Shown: piece after piece, positions 6,943-14,499 of the stretch
Layout: each line of letters opens with the position of its first letter
Numbering within the stretch: the first letter of the stretch is position 1
Source: Discostella pseudostelligera
Lineage: Eukaryota; Bacillariophyta; Thalassiosirophyceae; Thalassiosirales; Thalassiosiraceae
DNA length: 14,499 nucleotides
Direction of reading: 5' to 3'
Assembly: GCA_036940085.1 (NCBI GenBank)
Contig: JALLBK010000392.1
Span: 1-14,499 of the forward strand
Translations under genes and position numbers: made by a program
The notes under the pieces: generated by a model
Told to the model about the DNA's origin: nothing
Databases searched by the model: none
The model's input: only the letters and a program-made list of their open reading frames with translations

Positions 6943-8487
6943 ATGAACATGGTGCCGCCGATCATCATCCTAGGCCAACTTGCACTCATCATCGTATTCC
7001 TCCTCTTAGCAGCAGCAGTAGCAGCTTTCTCGGACGAATGTACCGCCAGCGCTCACCATTGTGAAGTCAACAATGAATGTCTTAATGCTTCCTCCTTCGC
7101 ACAACTTGTGTCGTCCTACTTTGATGCCGCTGCCGACAACAGCAACGACAGGAATGCATCCGTACTGAATCAACTTCGTGGAACAATCTATCATCTTCTC
7201 TCTGTACATGAACTTACTTCACTATTGGCATCACTCCCATCGGATATATTCATTGATGCAGCTGGATACAACACTGATGGAAATGAGCGAAGTCGAGGAG
7301 GATACACTGCACCAGTAGGCTATGCTGCCATTGGACTACGAGAATTAAGCTCGCCCACCCACGTGACCAAAGCAACCTACGACAAGATATTACAAATTCG
7401 TGAACTGGTTCGATCTACCACGGAACAATCACTTCATCTGTGCCCCGGTACATTGTACATTGATTACACAACCATATCTCAAAAGACGGAAGGTGGGTCA
7501 CATCGTCCTCATGCGGATAATTGTTATCATTATTATGATGAGGAGAATGGTAATTTGGCCACGTGTCATACCGCCACCACTTCTACGATGAGGGAACATC
7601 CACATCCGCAGAGGGTGGCAGCGAGCATACTGTACTTGAATGATGATTTTGATGGTGGCGAATTCTACTTTGCCAATCGACATGGTGGTGAAGATGGTGA
7701 TGGTGATGATATTGTGGATACACTTGTTCCAGTACAACCGGGACGGATGATGTATTTTACGAGTGGTGTGGAGAATTTGCATGGTGCGTTACCGGTACGT
7801 CGGAGAAAAAGGAAAGAGCAGCATCTGCAGGAGGCGCAGGTGGAGGAGGAACCAACTCGTCGGCTGGCGTTGGCAATGTGGTATGTCACTGATCCGGAAT
7901 TGCAGGAGTACGTGCCACCTTTTCGAGATGCGAAAGACTCTCACCTATCTTTGGGCGAAGATGAAACGAAGAATGGACCACAAACGACGACAAAAGACAT
8001 TACCGATCCGAATGATCCAAATGCTCCGGAACAGCTATACGCTATTCGCATTCCATCCAACGATTTCAGCATGGTGACTTCTTTAGTCGTAGGTATGGGC
8101 ATATATCTCACTTCAGAACAAAATGCGCATCGCTCATCATGGAAAGTCAATCGATATGGAGACAAGGGTGATACCTTACATGTTTTATTCAAAGATCATA
8201 GTGCCATGTTCTCGTTGAACTTTAATCTCGAGGACGATCTATTGTTAGACGTCGACTCCGATACAGCAATACCGGTGCGTAATGTCATCATCGCCGTAGA
8301 ACGTCACACAGATGGAAGGAAACGACCGAGTTTGCAGTACATGTTACAAGAGTCGGTCATGATGCATGGTGTCTTGGATGCATTGTCTATGCTCATCTTG
8401 GAGGTGAAATTAAATGAGACCGCGATGCGGACATTTATGAAAGATGTCAATAATGCAAGGCAGACACTGTCGGCAAGACGAGCATGA
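6943..8487 (+). CDS. Prolyl 3-hydroxylase-like Fe(II)/2-oxoglutarate dioxygenase, secretory pathway
   Basis: Predicted to hydroxylate a protein substrate using Fe(II), O2 and 2-oxoglutarate, probably in the ER or Golgi lumen. It is a single exon of 514 aa; ATG 6943 is the first true ATG (a TTG precedes it in frame). Residues ~8-29 form a hydrophobic signal peptide or anchor, followed by a Cys-containing luminal region. Catalytic core: HADNC gives the metal ligands His190 and Asp192; then AASILYLNDDFDGGEFYF (~227-243), GRMMYFTSGVENLHGALPV with the third ligand His280, and RLALAMWYVTDP with the 2-oxoglutarate-binding Arg307. These blocks closely follow the leprecan/P3H pattern. An Arg/Lys/Glu-rich insert sits at ~286-305. 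About 160 C-terminal residues after ~350 form a separate region I do not recognise. The substrate is unknown. The gene converges with PIG-M, with only 62 bp between stops. Confidence 0.85.
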   Translation: MNMVPPIIILGQLALIIVFLLLAAAVAAFSDECTASAHHCEVNNECLNASSFAQLVSSYFDAAADNSNDRNASVLNQLRGTIYHLLSVHELTSLLASLPSDIFIDAAGYNTDGNERSRGGYTAPVGYAAIGLRELSSPTHVTKATYDKILQIRELVRSTTEQSLHLCPGTLYIDYTTISQKTEGGSHRPHADNCYHYYDEENGNLATCHTATTSTMREHPHPQRVAASILYLNDDFDGGEFYFANRHGGEDGDGDDIVDTLVPVQPGRMMYFTSGVENLHGALPVRRRKRKEQHLQEAQVEEEPTRRLALAMWYVTDPELQEYVPPFRDAKDSHLSLGEDETKNGPQTTTKDITDPNDPNAPEQLYAIRIPSNDFSMVTSLVVGMGIYLTSEQNAHRSSWKVNRYGDKGDTLHVLFKDHSAMFSLNFNLEDDLLLDVDSDTAIPVRNVIIAVERHTDGRKRPSLQYMLQESVMMHGVLDALSMLILEVKLNETAMRTFMKDVNNARQTLSARRA

Positions 8488-8549
8488 TAATATGCGAATC
8501 AAACAAGCATTCTCTGCTGATTGAATTTAAGTAGTACATACGATATCCG

Positions 8550-10431
8550 TCATGATGCTTTCAGTTTACTGAAGTTCAAATCATCGCCTGGTTTAACGGA
8601 GTGTACACCTGTTGCTTTTCTATTGTAACCCATAACAATCGAGCACAAAAGATTCACATTTGCCATAAAGAAAAATGATGATGCCAGCCAAACTTGTCTA
8701 TGCGTTCTCCAGCCAAGCATCTCCAAGGTAAATGCTGACAGTAGCCATACAATAATTGACAGGAATAACAACCCCAATGCAATATACATGCGTTTGGATT
8801 GCCAGTTGACTCGATCTGAACACAGCGGAAGCAGACACAGATACCACGTGAAGTACTGTGCAGTGATGACTTTGTTAAAGGCAACGAAGGCAAATGTCTG
8901 ACAAAATAAAGCAAAGCTCAAATCGTACGGTGCAACTCCCAAACTGGAAAATCCTAGTATGAGTATTTGTGGAACAAGAGGAATGTAACCCCAAAATGAA
9001 ACCGAGGATGACGTGGGCAGCGTGGCTAATGCAGCAGGAGCGGCTGCTGCGGCTGCTCTACCGCGGGCAAGGTATATCCAATACCAGTACATGGAATAGT
9101 TGTGTCGATGATCAACACGTTGAAAATGATACAGTAAGCCTTCATCGAGTGCTTTCTGCCCATGATAATGCACTGCCAAATAGGTCAACGATCCGACAGT
9201 ACCCATTGAAACGAAAAGGAACAAGCTATAGAGGTAATGTCGGATAGAAAACGAGACAGAGGGTGAGCAATGTGCATACAATCCATGCTGCAGATAATCA
9301 AATTGATTGCGCAACTTACACGGAACTCAAGGTGAAAAATAATCTTTGCACCCAACATACTGCAAGAATTGCAATTTTCATGGGATTTGTCCATGGAAAG
9401 GTAGATCTCCAATCTTCTTCCTGTCGGTAGTCGGACAAGTGGAATCTCCAGCCGACATCGTTTTTCATTTTCACATCCGTTTCAGACTCATGGCTATGAC
9501 GTGATCTTTCTCTTCGTTGTTGTTGGCATTGTTGCTGACGGCTAAAATTGGCCATGAATGATATGGTATATATCACCGGGTATAATTTGAAATGAATGCC
9601 AATACCGTGCATTATGCCAGCAGTGCATGCTCGAGCCATGACCAGTGAAACACTTGCTCCTTCCTGGATTGTCGTGAGAGTTGTTGAGTTTGCTCCTTTG
9701 TATTCTGTCGATGATTTTGACGACGATGATAATGGCAGAACTATGTGCATATCCGCCACTGCTACCGTCGCCAGCACTGGAAGCAAAACGACCAGACTTT
9801 CCGCAGACCCTCGCGTGCATATATTGATCGGGAGCGGGTTGTACAACCACCATAATGCATCCGTCAATTCTGGAGATATATATTGTGAATAGTAGTAGTT
9901 ACAACGTTCTTTCCATCCTCGTGCTTCCGTCATGAGGCTGGCCTGAGTTTGATGGATTGAAGTAATTGTATCATATGAGCACAACAATCGTTGCCGCCGT
10001 TGTCGCCTACGAAGGACAACAATTATGTAACCACATATCACATCAGCCACGGAGAATAAGATTTTTCCGAAGTATCGAATTGAAAAAAGAATATTCCAAA
10101 GTCTATCGATGATGCCATTCCCATCGCCAGCGTCATGTCCAAGGGGCAATGCCAACAATTGTGCCAAGAATGGAGTGTAACGATATGTATGTCTATCATA
10201 TGGACTTCGGCCATGGGAGACATGCCCTGCCGCATCCGTGAAGACATCGTAATCAATATCGGTGTATCTGACGCCTTTGAGGAGAAGACCATCATCGAGT
10301 AAGGAGGGAAGGGCGTACACAAGGAGAAGGCGGATGACGAGTGCGATGATTACGGGGCGCTTTTCGAGTAACATGAGTAGTGTTGGGATGCGCCGAAGCC
10401 ACCCACTTGATGGTGGGGATTTCGTTGACAT
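8550..10431 (-). CDS. PIGM: GPI mannosyltransferase 1 (PIG-M), two exons
   Basis: ER multi-pass enzyme that adds the first, alpha-1,4-linked mannose to the GPI-anchor precursor from dolichol-phosphate-mannose. Exons are inferred as 10431-9320 and 9225-8550, with intron 9226-9319 (GTAAGT..TATAG); the joined frame is 595 codons plus stop. Key features: luminal RYTDIDYDVFTDAA with the DxD pair (Asp58/Asp60), RYTPFLAQLLALP, GKILFSVADVICG, LWWLYNPLPINICTRGSAES, HGIGIHFKLYPVIYT, then in exon 2 RVDHRHNYSMYWYWIYL, all PIG-M hallmarks, and FNKVITAQYFTWYLCLLPL. The start is the ATG giving the conserved N-terminus; the frame upstream has only a GTG. Oddities are a charged, Gln/Arg/Ser-rich loop near residues ~300-350 and an Ala-rich run just after the DHRHNYS segment. 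An alternative acceptor at 9288 would leave a 34-bp intron and is less likely. Confidence 0.92.
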
Positions 10432-10877
10432 AGTCAGAGTATTTTGACAAATGCTACGCCCGGGGACAGTTCGTGCCACCCCGCCCTATGAGTAGTATTG
10501 GGCCTCACCGCCGGAGGCTGTCATGGTCATTGTGATTGCCACCACAACGAGTAGGCTGCGCCAATAGATTTGGCGGGAGAAATGACTCGACTCGACCAAC
10601 ATGCCTTCCACGTGGAAAAATTGGCGGTTGCGATACCTCTCGTTTCACAAGAGCGACAGGGGACGGTGATATGTTGGGAAAAGGTCTCGATATCGTAACT
10701 CTACTCTCGATAGTGATGTGGATAGGGTTTATTAGCAAAGCATTATTTGAAGTCCCTAAAGCATATTCTTTGCTCGGCATTCGGCACGAGCATCGTTCGG
10801 GGATGGGGGGTCGGGAAGAGGTTCGTTGTTCCATCAGTCCGACAATGAAACAGTTCCGTTTGGATCTCATGCCAACT
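10432..10877. promoter_or_regulatory. PIG-M upstream region / G-alpha 3' flank
   Basis: 446 bp between two minus-strand genes. It contains TTTGGCGGGAGAAA (10569-10582), the E2F-like motif in reverse orientation, and a perfect 12-bp palindrome TTCCACGTGGAA (10606-10617) with a CACGTG G-box core. ORFs on both strands cross this stretch, but none resembles a protein family and one runs antisense into G-alpha, so I regard them as chance. Confidence 0.5.
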
Positions 10878-11951
10878 CTACATTCCCATCTCCGCCATGT
10901 TCTTCCTCATGATGATATCTCTGCAAGAGTTGAATACAACCTCGACGTTCTTCGAATCAGTAGCACACGTTGCATGGTGGTAGATTTCACGTTGAGGATT
11001 TGTATTCTGAGCCAAGAATTTCCTTAGGAAGTAATTGGATCCTCTTTCGGAATAATCTGCATCGCCCATCTTTGCAACGAAATCAGCAAAGGCAGGAACA
11101 CTCGCGATGTGGACCAATTTGATCTTCTCGGCGAATAGATCTTTCTTGTTCAAAAAGAGGATCATACTTGATGATTTGAACGTCTCGTTGTTACAAATAT
11201 CATTGAACAAGGTGATTGCCTCGGTCATCCTATTGGTGGCGGCATCCTCGAAGAGCGATTGATCGTATTCGCTCAAGGCCGCGACAAAGATTACGGCCGT
11301 AACATCCTCAAAGCAGTGAATCCACTTCTTCCGCTCGTTGCGTTGACCGCCGACATCGTACATTTCAAACTCCACCCCATCAATCACGTACTTTTCTGTG
11401 ACAATTCCAGACGTCCGGATACGTGCCAGAAGCATATCCTGCTGCGTTGGGACGTAGTCACTCTTCATTATCCGATCAATATCGTTGAAGTAGGATTTCA
11501 CAGATTCGACAATTTGGAATTCGGCTCGACGTTTCCATGTCTTCTGCACACCTGGATCGGCCCAGAGCTCCTTAATGGCACCACCGATCTCTTCATCGAT
11601 TTTAGCCTGGTCATCCAATCCAAGTATGAAATCGAGCTTCTCCTTCGCCGCTACTTCTTGGTCGTATCCCATGTTCTTCGTCTCAGCACACAACACCTTC
11701 ATGGATGTAATGGTATTACCATACACCACCAGAGTAATCTGACGTTTCTCCTCCTCAGTCAATTTGGCACCAAAGAGCACACGCATTTGCTTGAAGATTG
11801 TAGATTTGCCAGACTCTCCGGCACCCAACAACAAGAGCTTGACCTTGGCATTGTCGACCTTGTACTGATTGCTCATTGCTTTTTCGATATCCTTCGACGC
11901 CTTTGCGGCAGCGCGATCAGCGCCACTCTCACCGCTTAGACAACCACCCAT
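10878..11951 (-). CDS. Heterotrimeric G-protein alpha subunit
   Basis: GTP-binding signal transducer that couples membrane receptors to effectors at the plasma membrane. It is 357 aa in a single exon, the usual family length. MGGCLS at the N-terminus gives a Gly2 myristoylation site and a Cys4 palmitoylation candidate. GTPase motifs are all present: P-loop GAGESGKS (43-50), helical domain (~61-170), switch I RIRTSGI with the catalytic Arg177 and Mg-binding Thr180, switch II DVGGQRNERKKW (199-210) with catalytic Gln203, NKKD (268-271), and TCATDSKN (328-335). The C-terminus ends MRKNMAEMGM: it has no Cys four residues from the end, so it is not a pertussis-toxin type substrate, and the receptor-coupling tail does not match an animal class. 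All catalytic residues are intact. Stop is TAG. PIG-M follows on the same strand, with no sign of co-transcription. Confidence 0.97.
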   Translation of the reverse strand: MGGCLSGESGADRAAAKASKDIEKAMSNQYKVDNAKVKLLLLGAGESGKSTIFKQMRVLFGAKLTEEEKRQITLVVYGNTITSMKVLCAETKNMGYDQEVAAKEKLDFILGLDDQAKIDEEIGGAIKELWADPGVQKTWKRRAEFQIVESVKSYFNDIDRIMKSDYVPTQQDMLLARIRTSGIVTEKYVIDGVEFEMYDVGGQRNERKKWIHCFEDVTAVIFVAALSEYDQSLFEDAATNRMTEAITLFNDICNNETFKSSSMILFLNKKDLFAEKIKLVHIASVPAFADFVAKMGDADYSERGSNYFLRKFLAQNTNPQREIYHHATCATDSKNVEVVFNSCRDIIMRKNMAEMGM

Positions 11952-12192
11952 GTCTGACGAATCACTGCTTTGTTAGTTCGATGATACGAGACTCCGCAAC
12001 CAGGTTGAAGCCATTCAGCAATATTGAGAACAACCTCTTCTTCTCACTGGCTACCGATTTTAATTTTTTTAATCGAAACCAACTCCCGTGCAGCACCAAG
12101 ACGAAGACAGTGCACCCCACGCCCACACCCGCACCGTTCACATCACGTGATCATATGAATATGCATTTTGCGCCGGCGTAGTTTGTAGTTTA
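11952..12192. promoter_or_regulatory. G-alpha upstream region
   Basis: 240 bp with a perfect ATCACGTGAT palindrome (12142-12151, CACGTG core) and a T-rich tract bounded by CGATT and AATCG (12055-12075). Unlike the other promoters in the window, I see no TCCCGCC motif here. The bases nearest the G-alpha ATG are probably 5' leader. Confidence 0.4.
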
Positions 12193-12555
12193 TTAGGCAA
12201 GCAGGAGAGGAGAGATATGTAGAGAATCCAAAAACGTTACCATGTGTCCCCAGTGGATTGCCAAATATCGTCCATCGATCCTGGCACTCCGATACTTATT
12301 ACTTTTTGGTTTAGGCGAAGACTTGAACTTTCCATTGGAGAGAGAAATGTATTCCGCTATCAGCCACGTAATAAGATTAAGATATTGCATTGTACGGTCG
12401 ACAAGAAGACGAAGAGCACAATCGCGGCGATCAAGGCCGTGCCGCCATATCTTATTTCTCTGCTGGTCCTTGCGCTCGCGAGGCCAATAAAAATGCGTCA
12501 GGTGTTCTCTGTTATCTCCATTGGTCAGAGGACGAACCTTAGGAGGAGGAGGCAT
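12193..12555 (-). CDS. Hypothetical ORF, 120 aa, uncertain
   Basis: I do not recognise this product. The ATG at 12555 opens MPPPPKVRPL, followed by a basic, Arg- and Trp-containing segment (~25-50), one moderately hydrophobic stretch (~55-70), a Lys/Ser-rich part and a hydrophobic end, then TAA. The composition is compatible with a small organellar or ribosome-associated protein, but no motif supports that. Two plus-strand frames are also open across much of the same stretch, which lowers confidence. In its favour, the upstream region has promoter-like motifs (TCCCGCC at 12630, TTTCCCGCCAAAA at 12659) and would form a divergent promoter with the gene at 13033. Confidence 0.33.
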   Translation of the reverse strand: MPPPPKVRPLTNGDNREHLTHFYWPRERKDQQRNKIWRHGLDRRDCALRLLVDRTMQYLNLITWLIAEYISLSNGKFKSSPKPKSNKYRSARIDGRYLAIHWGHMVTFLDSLHISPLLLA

Positions 12556-13032
12556 GATGTGCTCTCGTGCTCTCTCTAGAGTACCATCCTCATGGTTGTT
12601 CAATAATTGCCGAGCCCCGAGCCATTGCGTCCCGCCTTACGACTATCTACGATACTGCTTTCCCGCCAAAAGATGACGTCACCGGCATTTTCATGATGTG
12701 GTTTCTTGTTACGAGACCTATCTAGAGATACAAACCACTACCTATGGTACTCCTAAGTACCTAGATATCTCTCTCTCTCTAGAGAGAGATACGATGACGA
12801 TGCCGACTGCCGACGACGAGCTTGCCGCATTTATCGGTCATCGGGAGCACCATAAGAAATGGGAAAGATCCGATCCAACTCCAACGCCAACACTCGCCCA
12901 ATCTCTGCCGATGCCATTGGGCGGGGAGCTTCTACACTTCCCTTGGTCGGTGGTCGGTAGGAACGACGAATGCGCGAAGAATAGTGATAGTGGCAGCGTA
13001 GAGTGTAGAGTGTGGGTAACCAATTAATTTTC
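12556..13032. promoter_or_regulatory. Upstream region of the DUF1275-EF-hand gene, CRE and E2F-like sites
   Basis: It holds TCCCGCC (12630-12636), TTTCCCGCCAAAA (12659-12671), a perfect TGACGTCA (12674-12681) three bases later, and an 18-bp TC/GA palindrome centred between 12780 and 12781. An in-frame-open stretch from ATG 12794 (MTMPTADDELAAFIGH...) reaches a stop just before 13033. It could be an upstream ORF, or an extra 5' exon joined by an intron (a possible GTGGTC..GTGTAG pair near 12949-13008), but the donor is weak. Confidence 0.5.
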
Positions 13033-14232
13033 ATGATGCGTCGCTCCCGTCCAACACTGCCGACGAAAAATAACGATGGCGATTTGTCCCACTCGCTTCG
13101 AAACATGGGCGTGGCCTCCAGCGAAGAAGCCATATTTGTATTCGCCGTTGGCCTACTCCTGTCACTCAATAGCGGATACATCAACGGCCTATGTCTCAGC
13201 GGCTTGCTCACCAATCAAGGTTCCTTGCAACAGGCAGTGTCGTCGGTTACTGGAACATACACTCGTGCTGGTCTGTCATTGGCAGAGGGCGATATGGGGA
13301 ATTTTGGATTGGACATGGGTCTCATCTTCTGCTTCATTCTCGGCTCCACAGTTTCGGGCTTCATGAATCCAAAGGCCATACCCCACAAGCTAGTTCCATC
13401 GTATGGACCCACCTTCCTTTTTGGTTCATTATGCATGATTGCCTCCTCGATTGCCGCAGCAGTAGCCCCGGGTACTCGATCACTCTACTACTTTGCCGCC
13501 ATGGCCAATGGTGTACAAAATGGAATGTCTTCAACATACACCGCCAATCTCATCCGTACATCCCATCTTACTGGCACATCGACAGATATTGGGCTAATCT
13601 TTGGGCAGATGCTGCGTGGCAATTGGAAGAATTATTGGAAATTTAAGGTCCTCATTGGACTTGCCATTTCGTTTTGGGTAGGCAGTCTCATCTCCTTCTA
13701 CTCGGCGTCGCAGTTTCTATCAATGTCGTTATGCTTTAGTGCTGCCTTGTTCTTGCTGATTGGGATGACTCATGTGACGTTCGTGGCATTGACACAACAT
13801 GTGAGCTTTTTCCAGGCGACATTTGGTACATGGCAATGGGACAAGGTTCTTGGACACATAGCAAAGAGTTTGAATGATGGAACGGCTATTGGTGATTTGA
13901 CTCCCGAACAGATAGACCAGGTGTTTGATTCAATGGATGTTGACAAATCTGGAGATATCCAAGCGCACGAGCTCATAGAGGCGCTTGAGAAGTTGGGTAT
14001 GAAGATTACGGAGGATGTTGTGGAATCGATGATTGCCGTGGTGGATGTGAATGGTGATGGGTCCGTAGATAGAGATGAGTTTCATACATTGGTGAAAATG
14101 ACGGCAACGAGGGCTAGAAAGAAGAAGGAAAAAATGAGAGCAAGCGCAGTGTTTCGATTAAAGAATGCAACAACAGTAACCGATCCAATGGAGAGTTCCG
14201 AAAGTATCACGAAATCCGAGGGAACGAAATGA
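13033..14232 (+). CDS. DUF1275 (YoaK-type) membrane protein fused to two EF-hands
   Basis: 399 aa from the tandem ATG at 13033; in-frame codons upstream give only a GTG. Residues ~33-255 form a multi-span DUF1275 domain: FAVGLLLSLNSGYINGLCL (~37-55) and the family signature NGVQNGMSSTYTANLIRTSH with LTGTSTDIG (~159-187), followed by four further hydrophobic segments. DUF1275 is a mostly bacterial membrane family of unknown transport role. The C-terminal part carries two canonical EF-hand loops: Asp302-Glu313 (DVDKSGDIQAHE) and Asp338-Glu349 (DVNGDGSVDRDE), each with all calcium ligands at positions 1, 3, 5 and 12. A basic Arg/Lys tail and a Ser/Thr/Glu-rich end follow. I infer a calcium-responsive membrane protein; location and substrate are unknown. 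Confidence 0.88.
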   Translation: MMRRSRPTLPTKNNDGDLSHSLRNMGVASSEEAIFVFAVGLLLSLNSGYINGLCLSGLLTNQGSLQQAVSSVTGTYTRAGLSLAEGDMGNFGLDMGLIFCFILGSTVSGFMNPKAIPHKLVPSYGPTFLFGSLCMIASSIAAAVAPGTRSLYYFAAMANGVQNGMSSTYTANLIRTSHLTGTSTDIGLIFGQMLRGNWKNYWKFKVLIGLAISFWVGSLISFYSASQFLSMSLCFSAALFLLIGMTHVTFVALTQHVSFFQATFGTWQWDKVLGHIAKSLNDGTAIGDLTPEQIDQVFDSMDVDKSGDIQAHELIEALEKLGMKITEDVVESMIAVVDVNGDGSVDRDEFHTLVKMTATRARKKKEKMRASAVFRLKNATTVTDPMESSESITKSEGTK

Positions 14233-14499
14233 ACAGAAGAGAAGGAATACGATCAGGCACTTAAGGTTTGATTGCATGACTCAAGTACATAGTCTTCTGT
14301 GGCATGTACATAAAAGTGTATTTCTTTCGCATTGAAATTCGCCATGGAAATAGTAGAAATATCAATTGATAACGAGTAACTATGTAATATAGAAAATGAG
14401 TTCGACTCTCGATAGAGACTTCTTCTTCTATCATTCCATTGATAGATAAGCATGGATAGCGTCATTTTGGTCGAGCTCATGGTGGTTGTTAGGGGCTGT
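14233..14499. other. 3' flank, no gene seen
   Basis: 267 bp of AT-rich sequence after the last stop. A minus-strand ORF (14253-14480, 75 aa) has an ATG but low-complexity, Ser/Ile-rich content with no recognisable motif, so I do not call it. Confidence 0.4.

Noticed and set aside
10536..11027. 163-aa plus-strand ORF across the G-alpha 3' end
   Set aside because: Antisense to conserved G-alpha coding sequence; a shadow frame.
11259..11939. 226-aa plus-strand ORF inside G-alpha
   Set aside because: Fully antisense to a certain gene; its content follows from G-alpha codon bias.
12831..13214. 127-aa minus-strand ORF
   Set aside because: Overlaps the start of the DUF1275 gene and shows no family features.
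14253..14480. 75-aa minus-strand ORF
   Set aside because: Ser/Ile-rich, AT-driven, no motif; it lies in a 3' flank.

Overview
The window looks like nuclear DNA of a photosynthetic stramenopile, most likely a diatom. The genes are eukaryotic and compact, on both strands, with a few short GT-AG introns (59-94 bp as I place them). They include a 40S ribosomal protein, a heterotrimeric G-protein alpha subunit and a GPI mannosyltransferase. One protein carries a presequence ending in Val-Ala-Phe, which fits the diatom bipartite plastid-targeting signal with its +1 Phe. The species cannot be read from the sequence alone.

Layout: (1) bases 1-63, minus strand: 5' three quarters of a selenocysteine tRNA (anticodon UCA), cut by the window edge. 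(2) 191-388, minus: doubtful small ORF. (3) 847-1263, plus: ribosomal protein eS10. (4) 1860-2663, minus: plastid-targeted YlmH / photosystem II S4-type protein whose S4 domain is missing. (5) 3074-3502, plus: small Gly-rich membrane protein whose TGA is followed by Gly and four more codons before TAA, a possible C-terminal selenocysteine. Its 3' flank holds two diverged tandem copies of a ~220-bp structured element. (6) 4153-6604, minus: four-exon SulP/SLC26-type transporter without a visible STAS domain. (7) 6943-8487, plus: secretory-pathway prolyl 3-hydroxylase-like 2-oxoglutarate oxygenase. (8) 8550-10431, minus: PIG-M, two exons. (9) 10878-11951, minus: G-alpha. (10) 12193-12555, minus: uncertain ORF. 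(11) 13033-14232, plus: DUF1275 membrane domain fused to two EF-hands.

The most interesting theme is selenocysteine. A tRNA-Sec gene lies about 3 kb from a candidate selenoprotein-like gene, and that gene's 3' region carries two repeat copies that each fold into a hairpin with ATGA/TGA sides and an AA-containing loop. The helix is longer than a textbook SECIS, so this is a hypothesis. A second theme is regulatory: an E2F-like (T)TCCCGCC(A) motif recurs in five of the intergenic regions, twice next to a perfect TGACGTCA palindrome. Apart from the shared promoters and the tRNA-Sec/candidate selenoprotein pair, the neighbouring genes have unrelated functions, as expected in a nuclear genome.
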